Assembly (NCBI GenBank): GCA_004294005.1
Contig: RDZP01000006.1
Span: 1 to 54,459, forward strand
DNA length: 54,459 nucleotides
Reading direction: 5' to 3'
DNA from: Cytophagia bacterium
GTDB taxonomy: Bacteria; Bacteroidota; Bacteroidia; Cytophagales; Microscillaceae
Below, one piece after another: positions 10,820 to 20,385 of the stretch (the first letter of the stretch is position 1; each line of letters begins with the position of its first letter). The position numbers and the translations under genes are program-made. Below the pieces are notes generated by a model. It did no database searches. It was given only the letters and a program-made list of their open reading frames with translations, and had not been told where the DNA came from.

Positions 10820-12406
10820 ATGGCAACATTGACCGAAAAACCCAGCCTTTCTTTCTGGCAAATATGGAATATGAACTTTGGATTTTTGGGAATACAGTTT
10901 GGATTTGCACTACAAAATGCCAATGCAAGCCGAATTTTTCAAAATTTAGGAGCAGAAATTGACGAAATTGCAATTCTTTGGATTGCGGCACCCACCACAG
11001 GTTTATTAGTACAACCCATTATTGGTTATTTAAGTGATAATACTTGGAGTCCACGTTGGGGGCGTAGGCGACCATTTTTTGCCATTGGTGCATTATTGGC
11101 TTCTTTGGCTTTGTTTGTGATGCCTCATTCGCCTGCGTTGTGGATGGCTGCGGGCATGTTATGGATTTTAGATGCTTCTATTAATATTTCTATGGAGCCT
11201 TTCAGGGCTTTTGTGGGTGATATGTTACCCGAAAAACAAAGAACTTTAGGTTTTGCTACACAAACTTTTTTTATTGGCATAGGTTCTGTTATAGCCTCTG
11301 TTTTACCTTATGTTCTAAGTGAATGGTTTTATGTTTCTAATGATGCGGGAAATGGACAAATTCCTGATTCTGTCATTTTATCTTTTTATTTAGGTGGTTT
11401 TGCGTTTTTTAGTGCGGTAATGTGGACGGTTTTTACTACTAAAGAATATTCTCCCGAACAAATGGCTGCTTTTAATGGTGGTGATGCACACGAAGAAAAA
11501 GCAAGTTTTAGTGAAGTGTTCACTGATTTTTGGAATATGCCTGCTACTATGCGACAACTTACTTTTGTTCAGTTTTTTTCTTGGTTGGCTTTGTTTGCTA
11601 TGTGGATTTATACAACTCCTGCCGTTACAAGCACAATATATGATATGAAATTGGATAAATCTACTATTGAAGTATTAAAAATATCATTAGAAAAAATAAA
11701 AATTAATGATAAAATAGACCAAAAAAATACAGAAGAAGTTATTAAAAAAAACCAAAAAGAATTGAAACAAGTGAAAGAAACCATTAAGAAATATGAACAA
11801 AAAATGGAAGGGAAATCAACAAAAGAAGTAGTTTCTATTAGTTTTGTTACATTTTTTACAAAAAAAGAGATAGCTGAACAAGTCCAATTAAATAGTGAAA
11901 TAAAAAAAGATTTAAAAAGAGTACAAGACCAATTCAATAAAGGCTCTGATTGGGTAGGCATTATGTTTGGTGCTTACAATGGTTTTTCTGCTTTGTTTGC
12001 TTTTATGTTTGCCCCTTTTGTACGAATGACAAGCCGTAAAACTGTTCATACAGTTGCCTTATTATGTGGTGGATTGGGTTTAGGTTCTATCTATTTTGTA
12101 ACTAATCCTGAACTTTTGATACTCTCAATGGTGGGTGTGGGTTTTGCTTGGGCAAGTATTTTAACAATGCCTTATGCAATTTTAACAGGTGCTTTGCCAC
12201 CAAAGAAAATGGGTGTTTATATGGGTATTTTTAATTTCTTTATTGTAATTCCTCAAATTGTTGCAGCAGCATTATTGGGTTGGGTTTTAAAATCATTTTT
12301 TAATGAAGAAGCAGTATTTGCAATGGTTGTGGGTGCTATTTCTATGATTTTAGCAGCATCATTAGTATTTTTCGTGCAAGATAAAACCAACAGCAAAGCA
12401 ATGTAG
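10820..12406 (+). CDS. MFS transporter, SLC45/GPH-like, with long charged insertion
   Basis: PIIGYLSDNTWSPRWGRRRPFFAIGA; multipass; about 100-residue charged coiled-coil segment mid-protein. Confidence 0.8.
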   Translation: MATLTEKPSLSFWQIWNMNFGFLGIQFGFALQNANASRIFQNLGAEIDEIAILWIAAPTTGLLVQPIIGYLSDNTWSPRWGRRRPFFAIGALLASLALFVMPHSPALWMAAGMLWILDASINISMEPFRAFVGDMLPEKQRTLGFATQTFFIGIGSVIASVLPYVLSEWFYVSNDAGNGQIPDSVILSFYLGGFAFFSAVMWTVFTTKEYSPEQMAAFNGGDAHEEKASFSEVFTDFWNMPATMRQLTFVQFFSWLALFAMWIYTTPAVTSTIYDMKLDKSTIEVLKISLEKIKINDKIDQKNTEEVIKKNQKELKQVKETIKKYEQKMEGKSTKEVVSISFVTFFTKKEIAEQVQLNSEIKKDLKRVQDQFNKGSDWVGIMFGAYNGFSALFAFMFAPFVRMTSRKTVHTVALLCGGLGLGSIYFVTNPELLILSMVGVGFAWASILTMPYAILTGALPPKKMGVYMGIFNFFIVIPQIVAAALLGWVLKSFFNEEAVFAMVVGAISMILAASLVFFVQDKTNSKAM

Positions 12407-12424
12407 TTTACAAAGATATATTTG

Positions 12425-12456
12425 CACCATATGTTTGAGAACATATGGTGTTTTTT
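12425..12456 (+). terminator. Rho-independent terminator of MFS gene
   Basis: CACCATATGtttgagaaCATATGGTG followed by T-run. Confidence 0.8.
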
Positions 12457-12568
12457 ATTTTCATCAATGAAATAGACTATTATGGTATTTTATTGCTCAT
12501 TTTATTAATAATTAAAAAAAAATTATAAGTTTTTTAAAAAAAAATTATGAAAAATATTTTTTTTTATC

Positions 12569-12576
12569 TAACTTTG
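12569..12576 (+). promoter_or_regulatory. Candidate Bacteroidota -7 promoter element upstream of dnaN
   Basis: TAACTTTG matches TAnnTTTG, 50 bp upstream of the ATG. Confidence 0.45.
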
Positions 12577-12625
12577 TAAACTTATATGTTACAAAAGTAT
12601 TTAATTATTTAATTTTCAATATATT

Positions 12626-13816
12626 ATGAAATTTATTATATCTTCGGGGGTATTACAAAAAAGTTTATCTTCAATTAGTGGCGTTTTAATTAGTAATCCT
12701 GTTGTACCTATTTTAGAAAATTTTTTATTAGAATTAGACAAAGGAAAACTAACAGCAAGTGCATCAGATTTACAAATTTCAATGACTACATCTATCAATG
12801 TAGATACAGATGAACCAGGTAAAATTGCTATTCCTGCAAAAATTTTATTAGACACACTCAAAAATCTACCTGAACAACCTATTTCTTTTAGTGTCAATAC
12901 AGAAGATTCAATGACTGAAATTACTTCTTATAAAGGCACTTACAAATTGGGTGGTGAATTGGCTTCTGATTTTCCTCGCATTCCAGAAGCGTCAGGTGAT
13001 AATAAAATCACAGTTTCTTCTGACCTGCTCTTAGATGCTATTAGCAACACATTGTTTGCAGTAGGTAAAGATGAAATGCGTTTGGCGATGACAGGCGTTT
13101 ATCTCAAATTAGAAAAAGATAAACTTACATTTGTTGCTACTGATGCTAATCGTTTGGTAAAATATGTACGCAATGACATCAATAATGATGTCGAAGCAAC
13201 AATGATTATTCCTAAAAAAGCGATGCAACTACTGAAAGCAAGTTTGCCTTCAAATTCCACAGAAGTAGAAATTCAATTTAGTGACTCAAATGCATTTTTC
13301 TCATTCAATCATACTACAATGGCTTGTCGTTTGATTGATGAAAAATACCCTGATTATGATGCTGCTATTCCTTTGAATAATGATAAACGTCTTGCTGTAA
13401 GTCGTCCTGAGTTATTAAGCTCATTAAAACGTTTGATTATTTACGCCAATAAAAGCAATTATCAAATTCGTTATACAATGAAACAAGATGTCTTGACAAT
13501 TTCAGCGGAAGACACTGATTTTGCTAATGAAGCACAAGAATCAATCATTGCAGAATATGAAGGCAGAGATATGGAAGTTGGTTTTAATGCTACTTATATG
13601 ATTGATGCCCTTACAAATATGGTAGGTGATGAAATAGAACTCAATTTTTCAAGCCCAAATCGTGCTTGTATTTTAGTACCAAGAGAAAAAACTCCTGAAG
13701 AAAATATTTTGATGTTAGTAATGCCTGTTATGATTAATAGTGCTATCAACGATGAATATGATGCTGCTGACCAAGATGAAGAATTAGAAGAAGAAGAGGC
13801 AGAAGACGAAGAATAA
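12626..13816 (+). CDS. dnaN: DNA polymerase III beta sliding clamp
   Basis: 396 aa; MKFIISSGVLQKSLSSISGVL...; clamp C-terminus ILMLVMPVMIN followed by acidic tail. Confidence 0.95.
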   Translation: MKFIISSGVLQKSLSSISGVLISNPVVPILENFLLELDKGKLTASASDLQISMTTSINVDTDEPGKIAIPAKILLDTLKNLPEQPISFSVNTEDSMTEITSYKGTYKLGGELASDFPRIPEASGDNKITVSSDLLLDAISNTLFAVGKDEMRLAMTGVYLKLEKDKLTFVATDANRLVKYVRNDINNDVEATMIIPKKAMQLLKASLPSNSTEVEIQFSDSNAFFSFNHTTMACRLIDEKYPDYDAAIPLNNDKRLAVSRPELLSSLKRLIIYANKSNYQIRYTMKQDVLTISAEDTDFANEAQESIIAEYEGRDMEVGFNATYMIDALTNMVGDEIELNFSSPNRACILVPREKTPEENILMLVMPVMINSAINDEYDAADQDEELEEEEAEDEE

Positions 13817-13840
13817 AATTTAATTTATTCAAATAATAAA

Positions 13841-13877
13841 AACATTCCAAATCCTAAAAATTTGGAATGTTTTTTTA
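13841..13877 (+). terminator. Rho-independent terminator of dnaN
   Basis: AACATTCCAAATcctaaaaATTTGGAATGTT plus T-run. Confidence 0.85.
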
Positions 13878-13920
13878 AAATAATATTTTTATAAATACAA
13901 AAAACGTTTTTTAGATACAA

Positions 13921-15228
13921 ATGGGTAATTTTATAATGATAACTCAACTTATTTTGGGTTTATCTTTGATAGTTGGTTTACATGAATTAGGTCATTTATT
14001 GGCTGCTAAATGGTTTGGAATAAGAGTAGAAAAATTTTCTATCGGCTTTCCTCCAAAAATTTTTGGTGTAAAATGGGGTGATACTGAATATTCTTTTGGA
14101 TTAATTCCCTTAGGCGGATTTGTGAAAATTGCAGGAATGATGGACGAATCTTTCGACAAAGAACAACTCGAACAAGCACCAAAATCTGATGAATTTCGTT
14201 CAAAGCCTGCTTGGCAACGTCTTATTGTAATGATTGGAGGAGTTACAATCAATGTAATTACAGGAATTATGATGTTTATCGGTTTGTCTTATTTTGTAGG
14301 TGAAAGTTATTTGCCTAACAAACAAGTTAAAAATGGTATTGTTGCTCACGAATCTGCTCAAAGTATAGGTTTAGAAACAGGAGATAAAATTATTAAAATT
14401 AATGGTAAAACTTTTGAAAAATTTGATGATGTTTTAAGTCCTGAAGTTTTATTGGCTTCAAAAGGATATTATACTATAGATAGAAATGGAAAAGAAATGG
14501 AAATTACTATTCCAACCAATTTGATAGAAAAATTATCATCTAAAAATCCACAACCTTTTATTGAACCTCAAATGACTTTTAGCATAGATGTAGTCGCTCC
14601 AAAAAGCGGTGCAGAAAAAGCAGGTTTGCAACAAAATGATGAAATTATAGAAGCTAACGGAAAAAAAATTGAGTATTTTCATCAGTTTCAAAAATTAAAA
14701 GAAAATTTGAAAGAAAAAGAAATTAATATCAAAATAAAAAGAAAAGGAAAAGAAATTGATTTAAAAGTAATGACAGATAAAGATGGTAATTTAGGATTTA
14801 GACCAAAATTTAACATCAAATATGAACAAAATTATTTTACTTTTACCCAATCAATCGGTAGAGGAACAGAACAGGCTTTTGGCTCTGTTTGGTATAATAT
14901 TCAAGGAATGGGAAAATTATTCAGAGGTGAAGTATCAACTCGCTCCGTAAGTGGTCCTATTGGTATTGCACAAGTTTTTGGTACAAAATGGGATTGGGTG
15001 CGTTTTTGGCGTATTTTAGGTATTTTATCGATGTGGCTTGCTTTTATGAATATGTTGCCTATCCCTATTTTGGACGGCGGACACGTAGTTTTTTTAGGTT
15101 ATGAGATTATCTCAGGACGCAAACCTTCAGACAAATTTATGGAAATTGCACTCACAATTGGTTTTGTATTGATTATGGGTTTGATGGTTTTTGTGATTGC
15201 AAATGATTTATTTAATATATTTTTTTAA
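13921..15228 (+). CDS. rseP: RIP site-2 metalloprotease
   Basis: HELGHLLAAKWFGI zinc motif, two PDZ-like segments, NMLPIPILDGGH. Confidence 0.93.
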   Translation: MGNFIMITQLILGLSLIVGLHELGHLLAAKWFGIRVEKFSIGFPPKIFGVKWGDTEYSFGLIPLGGFVKIAGMMDESFDKEQLEQAPKSDEFRSKPAWQRLIVMIGGVTINVITGIMMFIGLSYFVGESYLPNKQVKNGIVAHESAQSIGLETGDKIIKINGKTFEKFDDVLSPEVLLASKGYYTIDRNGKEMEITIPTNLIEKLSSKNPQPFIEPQMTFSIDVVAPKSGAEKAGLQQNDEIIEANGKKIEYFHQFQKLKENLKEKEINIKIKRKGKEIDLKVMTDKDGNLGFRPKFNIKYEQNYFTFTQSIGRGTEQAFGSVWYNIQGMGKLFRGEVSTRSVSGPIGIAQVFGTKWDWVRFWRILGILSMWLAFMNMLPIPILDGGHVVFLGYEIISGRKPSDKFMEIALTIGFVLIMGLMVFVIANDLFNIFF

Positions 15229-15231
15229 ATT

Positions 15232-15759
15232 ATGACTATAAAAAATGAGTTCCCGTTTTGGAATTTTGTATTCAAACAGGGTGTTATTTATGGCTTAGTA
15301 ATGCTTATTATTTCTACCTCTTTTGATTTGTTAGGTATTGCACAAACAAATTGGAGTTGGTTGCCTTTGATTCCTGCCATAGTTATCTTATTTTATACAA
15401 TACAAGAGCGAAAAAAAACGCAAAATAATTTTATTACATTTTCAGAAGGAATGTCTGTAGGTATCGTAAGTGGTATTATTGGTGGTTTTATTTCTACTCT
15501 TTTTTCTATTTTGTATTTTAATTTGATTTTACCTGAACGCAAACAAGCACTTTTGAATGCATCACGAAGACAAATTGAAGAACGATATCCTGATATGTCA
15601 GAAGAGCAAATCAATCAAGCACTTTCTTATTCTGAATATGCTTTTCAACCTCATATATTTTTGGCTGTTGGAATGGTTGTTAATATTATTTTTGTTAGTC
15701 TTGTTGTATTGATTTTGGCAGCAATCCTTAAAAAAGAAAAAAATAATCCTTTTGAATAA
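15232..15759 (+). CDS. DUF4199-type membrane protein
   Basis: 175 aa with TM pairs; FITFSEGMSVGIVSGIIGGFISTLFSILYF typical of DUF4199. Confidence 0.65.
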   Translation: MTIKNEFPFWNFVFKQGVIYGLVMLIISTSFDLLGIAQTNWSWLPLIPAIVILFYTIQERKKTQNNFITFSEGMSVGIVSGIIGGFISTLFSILYFNLILPERKQALLNASRRQIEERYPDMSEEQINQALSYSEYAFQPHIFLAVGMVVNIIFVSLVVLILAAILKKEKNNPFE

Positions 15760-15800
15760 TTTTGAAATTATCAAAAAAATAAATTTATAATCGAAACGAA

Positions 15801-15923
15801 AGAAAATTTGGGTAATTACGGGTTATCATGCAAAGCACAAAACCAAAAAACTATGAAATTTGTCGTTTCTTCTCTTACTTTGCCTCTGTGCTTGCACGAT
15901 AGCCCGCAATCTCCCAAAATTTG
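15801..15923. repeat. Long imperfect palindrome (MITE/REP-like), about 123 bp
   Basis: Left arm GAAAATTTGGGTAATTACGGGTTATCATGCAAAGCACA is near-complementary to right arm TCTGTGCTTGCACGATAGCCCGCAATCTCCCAAAATTTG. Confidence 0.65.
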
Positions 15924-15949
15924 TACTTCATTATTAGCATATTAAAACT

Positions 15950-17182
15950 ATGAAAATTTTACACACAGCAGATTGGCATTTAGGAAAAAAATTAGGTAAT
16001 TTTTCTCGATTAGAAGAACAAAAAGAAGTTTTACAAGAGATTTGTGAAATTGCAGAACAAGAAAAAGTTGATGCAGTTTTGGTGATTGGTGATTTATATG
16101 ATACATTCAATCCACCTACCGAAGCCGTACAATTATTATATAAAACGCTAAAACAACTTACCAGAAATTTGACTTGTCCTGTGATAGCCATTGCGGGTAA
16201 TCACGATTCGCCTGACCGTATCGATGCGCCTGAACCTTTGGCTTTGGAATGTGGAATTTTTATGTTTGGCTATCCTATGTCCACTACCGAAAAAATAGAT
16301 TTAGGTACAAGTAATGTGCAGATTTTGACAACAGATAAAGGTTTTTTGGAGTTAAAACTCAATGATACTATTCCTCCTTTGCGTATTATTCACACGCCTT
16401 ATGCCAATGAATTGCGGTTGAAACAATATTTGGGTGTGGAAAATAGAGAAGATAATTTGAGGGAAATTTTATCAGCACATTGGAAAGAATTGGCTGAAAA
16501 ATATTGTGATAACAAAGGGGTAAATGTTTTATTGACGCATCTTTTTGTCATCAACAAAGGTGAACCTGAAAAAGATGAAAATTTATGGGAAGAAAAATCA
16601 ATTCTTCATATAGGCGGTGCGCAAGCAATTTATACAGAGCAAATTCCTCATCAAATTGATTATGTTGGTCTGGGGCATTTGCATCGTTGTCATTCTGTTG
16701 CTGATTCACCTTGCCCGATTGTTTATTCTGGAAGTCCTTTGATGTATAGTTTTGGGGATAAAGCTGAAGACAAATATGTTATTATTATCGAAACAACAGA
16801 AATTGAAGGAAAAACAACCTTGACATATACTAAAAAACCTTTGACAAAAGGAAAAAAATTGTTGCGAAAAAGTATCGAAGGCATAGAAAAATCGTTGGAA
16901 TGGTTGAAGGAAAATGAAAATGCGATTGTTGAACTCACTATTACTACCCCTGATTTTTTGACTGCTCAAGAAAAACAGATGCTTATTAATGCACATAAAA
17001 ATTTGCATACACTTTCTTCTTATATTACTTCAAAGGAAGAACAAGGTGTAAAATTAGAAGAAGGAAAAATGAACAAAGACATTGAAGATTTGTTCAAAGA
17101 ATATTATAAAGTCAAAAAACAATCAACTCCTTCAGATTCTCTGATGGATTTGTTTAGAGAATTGTTAGGAAAAGCAGATTAA
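15950..17182 (+). CDS. sbcD: Exonuclease SbcCD subunit D
   Basis: MKILHTADWHLGKKLGNFSRLEEQ...VIGDLYDTFNPP...IAGNHDSPDRI. Confidence 0.95.
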   Translation: MKILHTADWHLGKKLGNFSRLEEQKEVLQEICEIAEQEKVDAVLVIGDLYDTFNPPTEAVQLLYKTLKQLTRNLTCPVIAIAGNHDSPDRIDAPEPLALECGIFMFGYPMSTTEKIDLGTSNVQILTTDKGFLELKLNDTIPPLRIIHTPYANELRLKQYLGVENREDNLREILSAHWKELAEKYCDNKGVNVLLTHLFVINKGEPEKDENLWEEKSILHIGGAQAIYTEQIPHQIDYVGLGHLHRCHSVADSPCPIVYSGSPLMYSFGDKAEDKYVIIIETTEIEGKTTLTYTKKPLTKGKKLLRKSIEGIEKSLEWLKENENAIVELTITTPDFLTAQEKQMLINAHKNLHTLSSYITSKEEQGVKLEEGKMNKDIEDLFKEYYKVKKQSTPSDSLMDLFRELLGKAD

Positions 17183-17251
17183 AAACAAGAAAAAAATATT
17201 TTTTTTACCAAAAAAACGTTATTTTAATAAAAAAACTCAATTACTTAGGTT

Positions 17252-17623
17252 ATGAAAGAACTCACAAAAGCTGAAGAGCAAATTATGCTTATTCTTTGGC
17301 AAAAAGGCAGAGCATTTGTAAAAGATATTATTGCTGAAATGCCCGAACCAAAACCTGCTTATAATACAACTTCTACTTTGATTCGAATTTTGGAAGAAAA
17401 AGGATTTATTGGACACGAAGCAATAGATAAAAAAACTTATTCTTATTTTCCATTAATAGAACAAGAACAATATCAAAATTTTTTCCTCAAAAATTTTATG
17501 GGAAAATACTTTAGTGGCTCTTTTTCTAAATTGGCTTCTTTTTTTGTGAAAGAAAATAAAATGGAAGACAAAGAATTGGAAGATATGAAAAAATTTGTAG
17601 AAGAAGAACTAAAAGATAAATAA
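17252..17623 (+). CDS. BlaI/MecI/CopY family transcriptional regulator
   Basis: MKELTKAEEQIMLILWQKGRAFVKDIIAEMPEPKPAYNTTSTLIRILEEKGFIGHE. Confidence 0.9.
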   Translation: MKELTKAEEQIMLILWQKGRAFVKDIIAEMPEPKPAYNTTSTLIRILEEKGFIGHEAIDKKTYSYFPLIEQEQYQNFFLKNFMGKYFSGSFSKLASFFVKENKMEDKELEDMKKFVEEELKDK

Positions 17624-17626
17624 AAA

Positions 17627-18706
17627 ATGCAAAATATATATTTTACGCCTGGTCCTGCTGCCATTTTTCCAACGCTTTCAAAACATATTCAAGAAGCGTT
17701 TGAGTTGCAAATTCCGTCTATTTCTCATAGAAGTGAAACATTTAGAAAAATTTATCAAGAATGTTATCAAGGTTTAAAACAATTATTCAACTTACCTGAT
17801 AATACGGCAGTTGTGTTCGCAAGTTCTGCTACTGAAATTTGGGAGAGATTGATTTGGTCTTGTGTTGAAAATCATTCTTTGCATTTAATTAATGGTGCTT
17901 TTTCAAAAAAATTTTATGAAACTGCTCAACAATTACAAAAAAAACCTTCTTTTTATGAGGTAGAAGCAGGAAAAGGTTTTGATATTTCAACCATTCAAAT
18001 AGAAAAAAACATAGAACTTTTAGCACTTACGCACAACGAAACAAGTACGGGAGTAAGTATGCCTGTGGAAGATATACACCGATTGGCAGAACAAAATGAG
18101 CAAGGAATTACGGCTTTGGATATTGTTTCGTCTGCTCCTTATGCTGCGATAGATTTTCGAAAAGTAGATACTGCATTTTTTTCAGTACAAAAATCTTTTG
18201 GACTTCCTGCGGGCTTGGGTGTATGGATTGTCAATGAAAAATGTGTTAAAAAATCAGCCATTTTAGAAAAAAAAGGACTTTTGACAGGTACTTATCATCG
18301 ACTTACACAGTTTTGGAAATATTTTGAAAAATTTGAAACACCTTCTACGCCTAATGTTTTGGCTATTTATCTGCTCAATAAAGTAACGCAAGATATGTTA
18401 AAAATGGGAATTGAAAACATCAGAATACAAACGGAGCAAAAAGCAAAAAAGTTATATGATTTGTTAGAAAATCACGATTATTTGGAAGCATTTGTAAAAA
18501 ATAAAGCACATCAATCCAAAACTGTGGTAGTTGCTAATGTAAAAAATGGTGAATCAACTTCTATTCTCAAAAAATTAAAAGAAAAAAATATGGTAGTTGG
18601 AAGTGGTTATGGCGAATTTAAAAATGCACATTTGAGAATTGCTAATTTTATTGCTAATGAGGAAGTTTATATTGATGCTTTGATAAATGAATTGAAAAAT
18701 AATTAA
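17627..18706 (+). CDS. Class V aminotransferase (SerC/alanine-glyoxylate type)
   Basis: YFTPGPAAIFPTLSKHIQEAF...SISHRSETFRKIY; LALTHNETSTGVSMPVEDI; PLP Lys in FFSVQKSFGLPAGLGV. Confidence 0.85.
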   Translation: MQNIYFTPGPAAIFPTLSKHIQEAFELQIPSISHRSETFRKIYQECYQGLKQLFNLPDNTAVVFASSATEIWERLIWSCVENHSLHLINGAFSKKFYETAQQLQKKPSFYEVEAGKGFDISTIQIEKNIELLALTHNETSTGVSMPVEDIHRLAEQNEQGITALDIVSSAPYAAIDFRKVDTAFFSVQKSFGLPAGLGVWIVNEKCVKKSAILEKKGLLTGTYHRLTQFWKYFEKFETPSTPNVLAIYLLNKVTQDMLKMGIENIRIQTEQKAKKLYDLLENHDYLEAFVKNKAHQSKTVVVANVKNGESTSILKKLKEKNMVVGSGYGEFKNAHLRIANFIANEEVYIDALINELKNN

Positions 18707-18715
18707 GCAAAACTG

Positions 18716-20056
18716 ATGAAAAACAAACAAATTATCAACACACTCAAAAAAGGTTTTCCAAAAAGTGAGCATCTAAAAGAAGAAACAATTATCATCATAG
18801 GTGCAGGAATTGCAGGTTTGACTGCTGGTCAAATTTTACATCACTCAGGTGCAAAAGTTATTATTTTGGAGGCACAAAATCTTTTAGGTGGACGTATTAA
18901 AGCTTTAGAGAATTTTACTGATTCACCAATCGAATTAGGTGCTGAATTTGTGCATGGAGAAAATTCTGCTTGGTTTCAATTATTAAAAAAGAATAAAATC
19001 AAGTTAGAAAATATTGAAGATAAATTTTGGGAGTTTTATAGCATCAATGGTGAATTTTGGAGTGAAGAAGATTTATTAAAAACGGAAGAGTTTAAAGATT
19101 TAATTCGAATCAAAGATAATTTGTATAGTTATAGAGGCAAGGAAATGAGTATTAAAGCCTATTTGGAACAGACAGAAGAATTGGCAGATGAGGGAATTGC
19201 AGTGTTAGAAAATTGGCTCTCTGCTGAATATGGTGATAGTCTAAAAAATATTTCTTTGCCTGCTTTTGCACGCAGTGGAAGGGCTTGGCAAGCGGGACAG
19301 AAAAATTATACTTTACCAAAAAATACTTTTTTTGAAGTATTACATATTACTTTTGAGAATATTTTGTCTTTGATTCAATATGAAAAAATAGTGAATGAAA
19401 TAGATTATTCTGATACAATCATAAAAGTAAAAACGATTGATAATCAAGTGTTTGAAGCAAATAAAGTTATTTTAACTGTGCCAATTAGCATTCTTCAAAA
19501 AAATAAAATTATGTTCAAACCTGATTTGCCTTTGAGAAGAAAAGAAGCAATCAATCATCTAAAAATTGCACCTGTTATTAAAGTGATTTTACGATTTTCA
19601 CAAAATTTCTGGGGCAATGAATTAAGTGGTTTTTATAGTGCTTATCCACATATTATTAATTTCTATCCATCAGCAAAAACAGAAAAAGAACATATTTTGA
19701 CTGCATTTTTAGCAGGTAAAGAAGGTTATTATTTTCAGGAGTTAGAAAAAAATAAAAAAAATGAGGGTATTAATTTTTTATTAGAACTTTTGTGTGATAC
19801 TTTTCATAATAGAATACCTAATTTTAGCTTTGAAAAATCTTATTTGATAGATTGGAGTGAAATTCCATATATTGAAGGCGGGTATTCAGTGCCAGCATCA
19901 AATTCATATTTTTGGCGTAAAAAATTAGCTTTACCCTTAAAAAATCAACTTTTTTGGGCAGGTGAAGCCACTTCTGCCAGACATTCTGCAAGTGTGAATG
20001 GTGCTTTGGAAACGGGTTTTAGAGCAGCAAAACAAGTTTGGATAGGAGAGGAGTAA
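18716..20056 (+). CDS. Flavin-containing amine oxidase
   Basis: IIIGAGIAGLTAGQILHHSGAKVIILEAQNLLGGRI; C-terminal LFWAGEATSARHSASVNGALETGFRAA. Confidence 0.88.
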   Translation: MKNKQIINTLKKGFPKSEHLKEETIIIIGAGIAGLTAGQILHHSGAKVIILEAQNLLGGRIKALENFTDSPIELGAEFVHGENSAWFQLLKKNKIKLENIEDKFWEFYSINGEFWSEEDLLKTEEFKDLIRIKDNLYSYRGKEMSIKAYLEQTEELADEGIAVLENWLSAEYGDSLKNISLPAFARSGRAWQAGQKNYTLPKNTFFEVLHITFENILSLIQYEKIVNEIDYSDTIIKVKTIDNQVFEANKVILTVPISILQKNKIMFKPDLPLRRKEAINHLKIAPVIKVILRFSQNFWGNELSGFYSAYPHIINFYPSAKTEKEHILTAFLAGKEGYYFQELEKNKKNEGINFLLELLCDTFHNRIPNFSFEKSYLIDWSEIPYIEGGYSVPASNSYFWRKKLALPLKNQLFWAGEATSARHSASVNGALETGFRAAKQVWIGEE

Positions 20057-20196
20057 ATTTTTAATTACATAACTATCTTTGTATAGGTTTTTATTTATAC
20101 CTTATTTTTAGAAAAACTCATTCTTATAATTATTATTTTTTTTTTTTTTTTTATAAATATTTGGAAATTAAAAAAAATATTCTCACCTTTGCACTG

Positions 20197-20280
20197 CAAG
20201 TCAGTTAATCCAGCTCCTTTTGAATCCCCCAGGTCTTGACCGAAGCAAGGGTAGTTAGTTGAGCGGATTGTTCTGGCTTG
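20197..20280 (+). ncRNA. ffs: Bacterial small SRP RNA (4.5S-like)
   Basis: Core CCCCCAGGTCTTGACCGAAGCAAGGG (CAGGTC...GAAGCA helix 8), closed by CAAGTCAG/CTGGCTTG and AATCC-GCTC/GAGC-GGATT stems; T-run follows; CACCTTTG just upstream resembles the Bacteroidota -7 element. Confidence 0.8.
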
Positions 20281-20325
20281 TTTTTTTCGATTTATAGTAA
20301 ATATTTACATATAGAAATTTATATA

Positions 20326-20371
20326 AAAAGCACAAGAAACATACAAATAGAATGTTTTTTGTGCTTTTTTT
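20326..20371. terminator. Bidirectional terminator hairpin
   Basis: AAAAAGCACAAgAAACAT ... ATGTTTTTTGTGCTTTTTTT between SRP RNA (+) and thioredoxin-like gene (-). Confidence 0.75.
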
Positions 20372-20385
20372 ATAGAAAATTTTTT

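Noticed and set aside
11608-11961. 117-aa minus-strand ORF within the MFS gene
   Set aside because: Antisense to the Lys/Glu-rich insertion, giving Phe/Ser-rich shadow translation.
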